A model generated the notes under the pieces. It did no database searches. It worked only from the letters and a program-made list of their open reading frames with translations, and had not been told where the DNA came from. Below, piece by piece: positions 45,894 to 54,424 of a DNA stretch of 64,000 nucleotides (position 1 is its first letter; every line of letters begins with the position of its first letter). Source of the DNA: Fontibacterium temperatum. GTDB taxonomy: Bacteria > Pseudomonadota > Alphaproteobacteria > Pelagibacterales > Pelagibacteraceae. The translations under genes and the position numbers were made by a program. The stretch lies in the NCBI GenBank assembly GCA_964203055.1, contig CAXNKS010000001.1, positions 62,001 to 126,000 of the forward strand. The letters are read 5' to 3'.

Positions 45894-46868
45894 ATGGTTA
45901 AAGCAATCAGAATTACAGAGACCGGCAATGCAAACGTAATGAAGTTTGTAGATGTTGAGCTTAAAAAGCTAGCTCCAAATGAAGTTTTAATTAAAAATAA
46001 AGCAATCGGTTTAAATTACATAGACGTTTATCATAGATCTGGAACCTACCCGCTCCCACTACCAAACGGTATTGGACTTGAGGCTGCTGGAGTAATTGAA
46101 GAAATTGGATCTGATGTAAAAGAATTTAAAGTTGGCGATCGTGTTGCTCATGCAGCTGCCCCTCCAGGATCCTATTCAGAAAAACAAGTTTATCCTCAAG
46201 AAAAATTAGTAAAAATTCCAGATTATATTTCAGATGAAATTGCATCGTGTATTATGCTTAAAGGAATTACTTCTGAATATCTTCTTCATAGAGCTTACAA
46301 AGTTAAAAAAGATCAATTTATTTTATATCATGCGGCAGCCGGTGGAGTTGGACAAGTATTATGTCAGTGGGCAAAATCATTAGGATGTAAAGTTATTGGA
46401 ACAGTTGGTTCAGAAGAAAAAGTTGCAATTGCAAAAGAAAATGGCTGTGACTTTGTAATTAATTATTCAAAAGAAAGTTTCTCACAAAAAGTTAAAGAAA
46501 TTACAAATGGCAAAATGTTAGATGTTGTTTACGATGGTGTCGGCGCTAAAACATTTGAAGAATCTATTGAATGTTTAGCAATTCGTGGAACGATGGTTTC
46601 TTTTGGTAATGCTTCAGGATTAGTTGATAAAGTTGATCCTAAAAAACATATCGCACCAAAGGGATTGTATTTTACAAGACCTTCTATTGCTCATTATACA
46701 GTTACTAGAGAAGAATTAGTAAACAGTGCAAACACTGTATTTGAGGCAATCAAAACAAATAAATTTAAAATTAAAATATTTAAAAAATTTGCACTTAAAG
46801 ATGCAGTTACAGCGCACGAAGAATTAGAGGCTAGAAAATTAACAGGCCCTGCTATTTTAATTCCTTAA
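45894..46868 (+). CDS. NADPH:quinone oxidoreductase-like zinc-independent MDR protein
   Basis: Medium-chain dehydrogenase/reductase of the quinone reductase (Qor) type. The 324 residues have an N-terminal GroES-like domain (NYIDVYHRSGTYPLPLPNGIGLEAAGVI) and a Rossmann domain with HAAAGGVGQVLCQWAKSLGCKVIGTVGS. The zinc ligands of true alcohol dehydrogenases are absent. It probably reduces quinones or enones with NADPH; the real substrate cannot be told. It diverges from the TPR gene and is followed 6 bp later by a small membrane protein gene. Confidence 0.88.
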   Translation: MVKAIRITETGNANVMKFVDVELKKLAPNEVLIKNKAIGLNYIDVYHRSGTYPLPLPNGIGLEAAGVIEEIGSDVKEFKVGDRVAHAAAPPGSYSEKQVYPQEKLVKIPDYISDEIASCIMLKGITSEYLLHRAYKVKKDQFILYHAAAGGVGQVLCQWAKSLGCKVIGTVGSEEKVAIAKENGCDFVINYSKESFSQKVKEITNGKMLDVVYDGVGAKTFEESIECLAIRGTMVSFGNASGLVDKVDPKKHIAPKGLYFTRPSIAHYTVTREELVNSANTVFEAIKTNKFKIKIFKKFALKDAVTAHEELEARKLTGPAILIP

Positions 46869-46874
46869 TTAAAA

Positions 46875-47243
46875 TTGTCTGACAATAAAGAAAAAGAGAT
46901 TATTGAAGTTAAAGAAGTAGAAGCTGAACGAATTAATAATAACGAAACATTTAGACCTCGATTTAAAGCAATACGCCTAAGCCCACTCTTTCTTGTTGGA
47001 ATATTAATTTATGTAGTTACTGCGTTTTGGGGTTTATTTATTTGCTTTGATGTAGTGAAAGAAGTCTTTGGTCCCATCATTGCTTTTTTAGGATTAATAT
47101 TTTTTCCATTCATACTCGCTCTTGCTCCTTGGTATGCAGCACTAGCTAATCATGATTTTTATCCGTTACTAATTGTTTATGGTGGTGCGCTTTTAGGAAC
47201 TTTGTGTTTTAGAATTGCAATGAGGTCTACGTTTAAGCGCTGA
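46875..47243 (+). CDS. Uncharacterised small membrane protein
   Basis: A 122-residue protein starting with TTG, 6 bp after the quinone oxidoreductase gene. A charged N-terminus (about 1-35, rich in Glu and Asn) is followed by three hydrophobic segments (about 36-55, 63-85 and 95-112) and a basic end (RIAMRSTFKR). I recognise no family. There is no ATG in this frame near the start. Operon spacing suggests co-expression with the oxidoreductase. The TGA stop comes 4 bp before the CCA end of the oppositely oriented tRNA. Confidence 0.7.
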   Translation: MSDNKEKEIIEVKEVEAERINNNETFRPRFKAIRLSPLFLVGILIYVVTAFWGLFICFDVVKEVFGPIIAFLGLIFFPFILALAPWYAALANHDFYPLLIVYGGALLGTLCFRIAMRSTFKR

Positions 47244-47247
47244 AGTA

Positions 47248-47323
47248 TGGTGCCCTAATACGGACTTGAACCGCAAACCTACTGATTACAAATCAGTTGC
47301 TCTACCAATTGAGCTATTAGGGC
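47248..47323 (-). tRNA. tRNA-Thr (anticodon UGU)
   Basis: A complete cloverleaf can be drawn on the minus strand. The acceptor stem is GCCCTAA with TTAGGGC, the D arm contains AGCTCAATTGGTAGAGC, the anticodon stem is ACTGA/TCAGT with loop TTTGTAA (UGU at 47290-47288), and the T arm is GCGGTTCAAGTCCGT. Discriminator A and an encoded CCA (47250-47248) follow, giving 76 nt in all. UGU and the GCC start indicate threonine. It stands alone between the convergent membrane-protein gene and the DMT permease. Confidence 0.97.
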
Positions 47324-47379
47324 ATTTAGTAAAAAAGAGATTTTAGTACATAACTTCAAGATATAAAAACAAACATTAT

Positions 47380-48261
47380 TTAATTTTTTTTTGATTTTTG
47401 ATTTAGGATTAGAACGCAACCAAAAATCAATACGGGTAGACCAAAAATTAAATTATTAGTCCATTGTAGACCTTCAAAAATGGTTGAAATAATTAAAGCA
47501 ATAATTGGCATAATAACACCAATGTACCCTGCTCGAGCTGAACCAATGTTTTCTAATAATTTTAAATATAAATAAAAAGCAACAACTGAACCGATAATCG
47601 ATAAATATAAAAATGATAAAATATAAGAAATTGAATTATCAAAAATAATTTCTGCACCTCTAAATTTTGCAACGATGAGAGTAAATAGTGATCCATAAAG
47701 CATTCCATAGGCAATAGACTGAATAAATGGAATTTTATCTTTAGAGTTTTTTTGATGAATTAAGTTGCCGGTCGATGCCCAAAATGTTGCAATAAAAGAT
47801 AAAATAATTCCAATGTGAGTTTTATCCTCTAATTTAAAATTTAATAATTCATTTCCAAAGATGATTAAAATTCCAACAATTCCAAATCCTGCTGCAAATA
47901 AAGTTTCTTTCGAGCTTTTAATTTTAAAATAAATTCTCTCTCCTAGTATATTCATTATTAAAATCGTTGAAAAAGCGATGGTCACAATTCCACTAATTAA
48001 ATATGTATTTGCTAGATAGAAGAATATGTAGTTCAGGGAAAATAAAGTTACCCCTAAAAGTAAAAACGATAAATGTTGGTGAAGATTGAATGACATTTTT
48101 TTTTTAGAAAGTATTAAAAAAATAAAGACAATAATACTTGCTATAAAGAAACGGTAAAAAATTGAAATTAACGGATCTACGACTCCAAACTGAAATTTGA
48201 TTAAATACCAAGTAGGAGACCAGCAAATTAAGGTGCTTATAAAAAGGACTAAATTTCGCAT
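47380..48261 (-). CDS. EamA/DMT-family permease
   Basis: A 293-residue inner-membrane protein with about ten hydrophobic helices in two EamA repeats (about 5-130 and 150-290). Features include PTWYLIKFQFGVVDPLISIFYRFF near the start and SIIGSVVAFYLYLKLLENIGSARAGYIGVIMPIIALI in the second repeat, both typical of drug/metabolite exporters and amino acid effluxers. Substrate cannot be predicted. It lies between zapE and the tRNA-Thr gene. Confidence 0.88.
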   Translation of the reverse strand: MRNLVLFISTLICWSPTWYLIKFQFGVVDPLISIFYRFFIASIIVFIFLILSKKKMSFNLHQHLSFLLLGVTLFSLNYIFFYLANTYLISGIVTIAFSTILIMNILGERIYFKIKSSKETLFAAGFGIVGILIIFGNELLNFKLEDKTHIGIILSFIATFWASTGNLIHQKNSKDKIPFIQSIAYGMLYGSLFTLIVAKFRGAEIIFDNSISYILSFLYLSIIGSVVAFYLYLKLLENIGSARAGYIGVIMPIIALIISTIFEGLQWTNNLIFGLPVLIFGCVLILNQKSKKN

Positions 48262-48288
48262 TAATGTAAATTTCTTTTAAATTATTAT

Positions 48289-49345
48289 CTAATTACTTCT
48301 AGTTAATTCATTTAATCGACTTAGGGTTCTTTGAAATACTTTTTGAAGTTTTACACTGCTAGTGAGTTGATTAATTGGAACTGTTGCAGTTGCAACTAAA
48401 CTTAATTGATTGTCATAAATAATATCGATTAAATTTATAAATCGATACTGTTCATTGATTAGTTCATCAGTAAAATTTGGAATATTTTCAATGAAGAAAA
48501 TTTTGGTAATTTTACAAATCTCAATGTAATCTTCTGAACCATAAGTTTGAAAGCACAAATCTTTAAAATTAAACTTTGCAATTCCTGAGACATAATTATC
48601 AATAATTAATTTTCTACCCTTTATTTCTATTTCTTTTGTTGCAAATTGTTTGCCACTTAAGACGTTAAACAATACTTGGTTAAAGTTCTTTTTGGTTTGT
48701 GGGTCCTTAACAATGAAAAACCTATTTTGTTTATTTAAATAAAGTTCTCGGTAATCTTTTCCTGAATTTAATGAGTAAACCAAAGTGTTATCTTTGATGT
48801 TTTCGATATAGGGAAGAAATTGATCACGTTGTAATCCGCCTAGATATAAATCGTCAGGTTTAGCGTTAGAGGTAGTAATTATGAAAATATTATTAGAGAA
48901 AAATTGTTCTAATAACTTTCCAAGGATCATTGCATCTGCAATGTTGGTTATTTGAAACTCATCAAAGAAAATAATATCGAAATCTTTTTTAAAAGTTTTA
49001 ACAATTTTAGGTAAGGGATTGCTTTCATTTTTTAACTTATGAAGCTTATTGTGAATATCCACCATAAACTTATTAAAATGGGTCTTTAAGTACCCTTGGA
49101 TGGTTTAAATATTCTAAAAAGAAATTAACAATCATGGTTTTTCCAGCACCCACATCGCCATACAGATAAAATCCTTTAGGTTTTTTACTTGAAAAAATAC
49201 CAGTAACTGACTTTAAAAATGATGGTTTTAATTGCTCCGTTAAAGTATCTAAAGTTTTAATTAAATCTTCCTGATTAATGTTTTTCTGAAGGCTATGTTT
49301 CTTAGTATATTTTTTAAATGCCTCAGTAATATTTAAGTGGTACAT
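48289..49345 (-). CDS. zapE: AFG1/ZapE-like ATPase (one +1 frameshift)
   Basis: P-loop ATPase of the AFG1 family, linked in E. coli to the divisome and in mitochondria to membrane protein quality control. Walker A is GFYLYGDVGAGKTM and Walker B is DIIFFDEFQITNIADAM. Later come FITTSNAKPDDLY and the C-terminal R-F-x-N-L-I-D-x-I-Y region (RFINLIDIIYDN). The frame breaks at GGG 49080-49082 (CCC in the gene). One C fewer gives LKDHFNKFMVDIH, the family's HF-x-x-FM segment, and a 351-residue protein of usual length. It diverges from nadK. Confidence 0.9.
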
Positions 49346-49381
49346 TAGCTTAGTTATTAAAGGATTTTAAATTTTTCACAA

Positions 49382-50155
49382 ATGCATAGATCGTATAATA
49401 AAATTCACGTAATTGCGGACTCAAGTCCAAACGCGCAGGCTGCAAAAAGATCTATTATTAAAAAGTATAAAAATTATTCAATCAATGATTCGGATGTGTT
49501 CATTGTGCTTGGTGGTGATGGTTTTATGCTAGCCTCACTTAAAAAATATCAAAAATATAAAATTCCTTTCTATGGAATGAATAAAGGTAATCGTGGTTTT
49601 TTATTAAATAAATTTGATGAAAAAGATCTAATTAACAAAATTAACAAAGCTAATATTGCAGAACTTCATCCCCTTGAAATGTATGCAAAGAATAAGAATG
49701 GTAAAATTAAAACAGCCATTGCTGTGAATGAGGTATCTGTTTTTAGAGAAACACGTCAGGCTGCAAAACTTGAAATTAAAGTCGATAATAAAGTAAGAAT
49801 GAAAGAAATAGTTTGTGACGGCACACTTGTTGCAACACCTGCTGGCAGCACTGCTTATAATTTATCAGCACGTGGTCCTGTATTAGATTTAGAATCTAAT
49901 CTACTTACAGTTACACCTATATCGCCTTTTAAACCTAGAGGCTGGAGAGGTGCTACAATTAATAGTAATTCAAAAGTTTCTATAAAAAATTTAGAGCCTA
50001 AAAAAAGACCGGTGAGTGTCGTTGCTGACAATATTGAATTTAGAGATGTTTTAAGTGTGAATATTTATTTAAATAAAAATAAAACTTTTAAACTTTTGTA
50101 CGATAAAAAATTTGGTTTAAAAGAGAGAAACTTAGCTGAACAATTTAAATTTTAA
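49382..50155 (+). CDS. nadK: NAD kinase
   Basis: Phosphorylates NAD to NADP. The 257 residues contain FIVLGGDGFMLASL (GGDG motif), GMNKGNRGFLLN, AVNEVSVFRE, and VCDGTLVATPAGSTAYNLSARGPVL, the substrate-binding core. The C-terminus overlaps the end of the convergent sufA gene by 11 bp. The start ATG at 49382 is 36 bp from the zapE start on the other strand. It is somewhat short, as in other Alphaproteobacteria. Confidence 0.96.
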   Translation: MHRSYNKIHVIADSSPNAQAAKRSIIKKYKNYSINDSDVFIVLGGDGFMLASLKKYQKYKIPFYGMNKGNRGFLLNKFDEKDLINKINKANIAELHPLEMYAKNKNGKIKTAIAVNEVSVFRETRQAAKLEIKVDNKVRMKEIVCDGTLVATPAGSTAYNLSARGPVLDLESNLLTVTPISPFKPRGWRGATINSNSKVSIKNLEPKKRPVSVVADNIEFRDVLSVNIYLNKNKTFKLLYDKKFGLKERNLAEQFKF

Positions 50156-50480
50156 AAGATTCACCGCAACCACAACGTTCAGTTTCATTAGGATTATTAA
50201 ACACAAAAGATGATGAAAATTTATCTTCTTTGTAATCCATCTTAGTTCCAAGCAAATACATAATAGCTTTTGGATCAATAAATACTTCAACGTTATTATC
50301 TTTAACTACTTCATCATTTGGAATAGTTTCTTTAAGATAAGTCATCTCGTATTCCATCCCAGCACATCCTCCAGATTTTACAGAAACGCGAACGCCTTTA
50401 ACACCGCTCTCAGCGTTGCTTAGAATTTCTTTAATACGCTTTGCAGCGTTATCTGAAATTGTAATTAATTGTTTTGTCAT
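50145..50480 (-). CDS. sufA: A-type iron-sulfur carrier protein
   Basis: Receives Fe-S clusters from the SufBCD scaffold and passes them to target proteins. The 111 residues have three conserved Cys: VSVKSGGCAGMEYEM and the terminal ERCGCGESF. It is the last gene of the suf run, overlapping the DUF59 gene by 4 bp. IscA, ErpA and SufA are hard to separate by sequence; the suf context supports this name. The stop region overlaps convergent nadK by 11 bp. Confidence 0.93.
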   Translation of the reverse strand: MTKQLITISDNAAKRIKEILSNAESGVKGVRVSVKSGGCAGMEYEMTYLKETIPNDEVVKDNNVEVFIDPKAIMYLLGTKMDYKEDKFSSSFVFNNPNETERCGCGESFKI

Positions 50481-50782
50481 ACGTTTAAAGCTAGTTTTGC
50501 AACTTCCGACATTTTACTCTTATCCCACGGTGGATCCCAAACAATTCGCACCACCACTTCATCATAATGTCCTAAACTTTCAACAGCTTTTCTAACATTA
50601 TTAGGAATGCTTTGAGCTTCAGGGCAATTTGGAGAAGTCAGCGTCATGTCGATTTCGCAATTCTTATCCTTAAGCCTTACATCATAAATAAGACCTAACT
50701 CATAAATATCAACGGGTATTTCAGGGTCAAAGATAGTCTTTAATTTATCTTTTATTTCCTCAATTTTTTTTGAATTATCCAT
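50477..50782 (-). CDS. sufT: SufT/DUF59 iron-sulfur assembly protein
   Basis: MIP18-family protein that helps Fe-S maturation. The 101 residues contain FDPEIPVDIYELGLIYDV, DMTLTSPNCPEAQSIPNNV with the conserved Cys, and VWDPPWDKSKMSEVAKL. This short form lacks the N-terminal extension found in some SufT proteins. It overlaps sufA by 4 bp and sufU by one base, inside the suf operon. Confidence 0.93.
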   Translation of the reverse strand: MDNSKKIEEIKDKLKTIFDPEIPVDIYELGLIYDVRLKDKNCEIDMTLTSPNCPEAQSIPNNVRKAVESLGHYDEVVVRIVWDPPWDKSKMSEVAKLALNV

Positions 50783-51252
50783 TAGTCAATTATTTCTGAA
50801 TTAATTGGTTTTTTTTCATCATCTAATGCTGCTTTTAAAGTATGCCAAGATAAAGTTGCACATTTTACTCTCATTGGAAACCTTCCAACTCCTGCAAGAG
50901 ATGAAAATTTAATATGCTCATCTTCGGATAAGCCTGCTTTTTTTATTTCTTGTCCTTCTTTAATCATTTTAAAAAATGCATTTAATAATTCACGTGCTTT
51001 TATTTCTGATTTTCCTTTAACAATCTCGGTCATGATAGAAGAGGATGCAACAGATATGGCGCAGCCTGAACCTTCAAATGAAATATCTTTTACTTTTTTG
51101 TCAGTATCTAAACTTAAATACACATGAATATTATCTCCACATAAAGGATTATGCCCTTCTGCATCATGGTTAAATTTATTACATTTACCAAAGTTTCTAG
51201 GTTTTTTACCGTGGTCTAATATCAAGTCCTGATAAAGCTCTGTTAAATCCAT
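50782..51252 (-). CDS. sufU: SUF sulfur-transfer/scaffold protein SufU
   Basis: IscU-like protein that takes sulfur from SufS in systems lacking SufE. The 156 residues show HGKKPRNFG, HNPLCGDNIHV, FEGSGCAISVASSSIMTEI, and KCATLSWHTL with the third Cys. A 20-residue insertion before the last Cys (SSLAGVGRFPMRVKC) is typical of SufU rather than IscU. It overlaps sufS by one base. No sufE is seen in the cluster. Confidence 0.93.
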   Translation of the reverse strand: MDLTELYQDLILDHGKKPRNFGKCNKFNHDAEGHNPLCGDNIHVYLSLDTDKKVKDISFEGSGCAISVASSSIMTEIVKGKSEIKARELLNAFFKMIKEGQEIKKAGLSEDEHIKFSSLAGVGRFPMRVKCATLSWHTLKAALDDEKKPINSEIID

Positions 51253-52454
51253 TATTTTAATTTAAATATTTTTTTGCACTTCTTAATGCTCTCACATACG
51301 GCATCAATGTCTTGCTTATTATTATAAACACCAAAAGACATTCTAAGTGATGATCCAATTTTCATCTTTTTATGAAGAATTTGACAGCAGTGATGTCCTG
51401 CTCTTACAGCGATATTATCTTCATCAAAAACTGTTGATGCATCATGAGCATGAACACCTTTAATATTAAATGAAAATACGCTTCCTTTATTTGAAGGACG
51501 GCCGACAAATTCTACATCGTTAAATTTACTAATTTTCTCTAATGCATATGAAGCTAAACTTTGTTCATGACTTATAATATTTTTAACTTTTATATCTTTA
51601 ACAAATTTGACTGCTTGTTTAAGAGCAATCACTTCTGCAGAAGCTAAAGACCCAGCTTCAAATTTGCTAACACCCGATGCAAAAGTTATATTTTTAGTAT
51701 CAACATTTTGAATCATTCCACCTCCACCATTGAATGGTTCAAATTGCTCAATCCATTTATTTTTCATATATAAAATTCCAACACCAGTTGGTCCGTAAAT
51801 TTTATGACTTGAGAATGCATAAAAATCACAATCTAAATCTTTAAGATCTACATGACTGTGAGCAACTGCTTGAGTACCATCAATACAAACGGGTATCTTT
51901 TTAGCTTTAGCAATTGAAATTACTTTTTTAATGTCCGTTGTTAAGCCTGTAACATTGGATATGTGAATAACGCTAATAATTTTTGTCTTATTAGTAATGA
52001 GTGAAGTTAATTTATTAACTTCGATTTCTCCATCTTCATTAATTGGAATAAATTTTATATTAACCTTTTTTTTTCTTAAAAAATGCCAAGGAACATAATT
52101 AGAATGGTGTTCAGCTTCAGTTAATATTATCTCATCACCCTCTTTTAAAAGTTTACCAAAACAATGTGCTACTAAGTTTAATGATTCCGTTGAATTTTTA
52201 GTAAACACGATTTCACCTTCTGTCCCATTAACAAATTCTTTAATTGTCTCTCTAGTGCTTTCAAAATCAGCAGTTGATCTTGCTGCAAGACCATAAACAG
52301 CTCTACCGGTATTTGCGTAATGATTTTTATAAAAGTCCTCCAATGCATCAATAACTTGAATAGGTTTTTGTGCAGAGTTTGCAGTATCAAAATAAATTAA
52401 ATTTTTATTAGATTTAAAGATTGGAAATTGACTTTTAATATCTTTTAAATTCAT
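51252..52454 (-). CDS. sufS: Cysteine desulfurase SufS
   Basis: PLP enzyme that releases sulfur from cysteine for the SUF machinery. The 400 residues include FTKNSTESLNLVAHCFG, EAEHHSNYVPW, DGTQAVAHSHVDL, SSHKIYGPTGVGIL with the PLP Lys, and RAGHHCCQIL with the active-site Cys on the short lobe of group II desulfurases. It overlaps sufD by 4 bp and sufU by one base. A second desulfurase of group I lies upstream in the same operon. Confidence 0.97.
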   Translation of the reverse strand: MNLKDIKSQFPIFKSNKNLIYFDTANSAQKPIQVIDALEDFYKNHYANTGRAVYGLAARSTADFESTRETIKEFVNGTEGEIVFTKNSTESLNLVAHCFGKLLKEGDEIILTEAEHHSNYVPWHFLRKKKVNIKFIPINEDGEIEVNKLTSLITNKTKIISVIHISNVTGLTTDIKKVISIAKAKKIPVCIDGTQAVAHSHVDLKDLDCDFYAFSSHKIYGPTGVGILYMKNKWIEQFEPFNGGGGMIQNVDTKNITFASGVSKFEAGSLASAEVIALKQAVKFVKDIKVKNIISHEQSLASYALEKISKFNDVEFVGRPSNKGSVFSFNIKGVHAHDASTVFDEDNIAVRAGHHCCQILHKKMKIGSSLRMSFGVYNNKQDIDAVCESIKKCKKIFKLK

Positions 52455-53675
52455 GACAACATATCTTCAGTTTTTTTAAGGAAATAATTCTTAAAATTTT
52501 CATCTGAAATTTTTTCAACTACTTCAGATAAGAAACCTTGAACGATTAATCTTTTAGCTTGGTTTTCAGGAATTCCTCTTGCCATTAAATAAAATAACTC
52601 ATCTTTATTTAATGATGTAGATGATGAACCATGACTACATTTTACATCATCTGCATAAATTTCAAGTTCAGGCTTTGAATGAAAGGTACACTGATCAGAT
52701 AATAGGACACTCTTAATTAACTGATAACCATTCGTCTTTTGAGCTATTTGATCTACGAATATTTTACCCTGATAAACCCCTTTAGCAGTTCCATCGATAA
52801 TACTTTTTGAAAACTGATAGCTCTGTGTATTTTCAGCTAAGTGATTAATTTTAACTTTAATCTCATGATCTTCATTATTTTTTAAGAACTGCGTGTAATA
52901 TAAATAACATTCAGCCAAAGTCTCATTTAGATTAATCTCAACTTCATCTCTAATAGTTTTAATAATATTTGAAAATATAAAACTTTCATAATTTGCACTT
53001 GCTGCAATATTAACTTTTTTAAATCGATAAATACAATTTTCAGCGTTATTAGAATTAAGAATATAATTTTTAATATGCGAATTATTGTTCAACATCAATA
53101 TTTGTATTGATGCTAATAAATGTTTTTTTATTTTCATTAGTAAATTTTTCAAAGATAGACGCTTTTGAATTTTTATTTATTAAAATATAATTTTTTTGAT
53201 GTAATTGCTTTTGATCAATTTTTGAATTGTATTGATGATAAATAATAATTGGTAAATCTAAATTATCTTTAATTTCTAAATAAAAACCCGATGTTGCTAA
53301 AGCATTATTTGCTGCAACAAGTGGATTTTTTTTATTGCTAAATAATTTTGATAAATGCTTATTATTTTTTTTATAATACTCATCAATTGTAGTGATGATT
53401 AACTTATCCTTATCTTTTCCTTCAAGTTCTGTTTTTTGCACTAACCCGTTTACTATAATAATTTTATTATGCTTAAAATTTTCAAAAACTTTTTCATTAA
53501 TAGGTTCATTATTAGTTTTATAAATTTCAAGTTGTTTATTATTTTCTAAAAAAAAATTTAATGGGGACTGTTTCCAGTCTTCATTTTTTTTAGTTGGATA
53601 ACCATGTTTATTAAAAAGATTTAAACTAAGTGCTCTTAATTCGCTTACCTCTTTAATATCAGTAATAGTATTCAT
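52451..53675 (-). CDS. sufD: Fe-S assembly protein SufD (one +1 frameshift)
   Basis: Partner of SufB in the SufBC2D scaffold. The N-terminal part contains NKHGYPTKKNEDWKQSPL and the C-terminal part contains AENTQSYQFSKSIIDGTAKGVYQGKIFV, then KPELEIYADDVKCSHGSS and MARGIPENQAKRLIVQGF. The frame is broken near 53087, where dropping one base turns DVEQ-stop into DVENNSHIKNYIL, restoring 407 residues. It lies 5 bp after sufC and overlaps sufS by 4 bp. All core residues are retained. Confidence 0.92.
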
Positions 53676-53680
53676 GTTGG

Positions 53681-54424
53681 TTAGATTGCTTTTTGAAATT
53701 CTTTGTAACCAATCTTATCAAGCTCTTGTGCAAGTTTAGAACAACCCGTTTTAACAATAGTCCCATTCACCATCACGTGCACAAAATCTGGTTTGATATA
53801 ATCTAATAATCTTTGGTAGTGAGTAATGATTAAGAAAGATCTATTAGGTGATCTTAAAGCATTCACTCCATCTGCAACAATTTTAAGAGCATCAATATCT
53901 AATCCTGAATCTGTTTCATCTAAGATTGCAAGATCTGGTTCTAACAGTGACATTTGTAAAACTTCATTACGTTTTTTTTCTCCGCCAGAAAAACCAACGT
54001 TTAAAGCCCTTCCTAATTGCTCGTCTTTAATTCCAAGTTTTTTAGCGTGTTGTTTAACAAGAGATAAGAACTCAACTACATCGACTTCTTTTTGACCTTT
54101 TGCTTTTTTAACTGCATTCAAAGATGTTTTTAAAAAGTTATTCATAAATACCCCTGGAATTTCTATTGGGTATTGGAATGCTAAAAATATTCCCTTCTGC
54201 GCTCTTGCATCAGCTGGAAGCCCAATGATGTTTTCGTTCTTAAATATGATCTTTCCATCAACTTCATAACCATCTTTGCCGGCTAATACGTATGAAAGTG
54301 TGCTTTTGCCAGATCCGTTCGGTCCCATAATGGCGTGAACTTCACCCTTACCAATGTTGAGATTAAAATCTTCTAAAATTTTTTTATCACCTACACTTAC
54401 ATTTAATTTTTCAATACTTAACAT
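53681..54424 (-). CDS. sufC: Fe-S assembly ATPase SufC
   Basis: ABC-type ATPase that drives the SufBC2D scaffold. The 247 residues have Walker A GPNGSGKST, Q-loop FLAFQYPIEIPG, the SufC-type signature FSGGEKKRNEVLQM, Walker B LAILDETDSGLD and H-loop ITHYQR. It overlaps sufB by one base and is 5 bp upstream of sufD. Intact. Confidence 0.97.
   Translation of the reverse strand: MLSIEKLNVSVGDKKILEDFNLNIGKGEVHAIMGPNGSGKSTLSYVLAGKDGYEVDGKIIFKNENIIGLPADARAQKGIFLAFQYPIEIPGVFMNNFLKTSLNAVKKAKGQKEVDVVEFLSLVKQHAKKLGIKDEQLGRALNVGFSGGEKKRNEVLQMSLLEPDLAILDETDSGLDIDALKIVADGVNALRSPNRSFLIITHYQRLLDYIKPDFVHVMVNGTIVKTGCSKLAQELDKIGYKEFQKAI

Noticed and set aside
52178..52390. Short open frame overlapping sufS on the same strand
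   Set aside because: Alternative-frame shadow of the sufS active-site region; sufS itself is intact and conserved.
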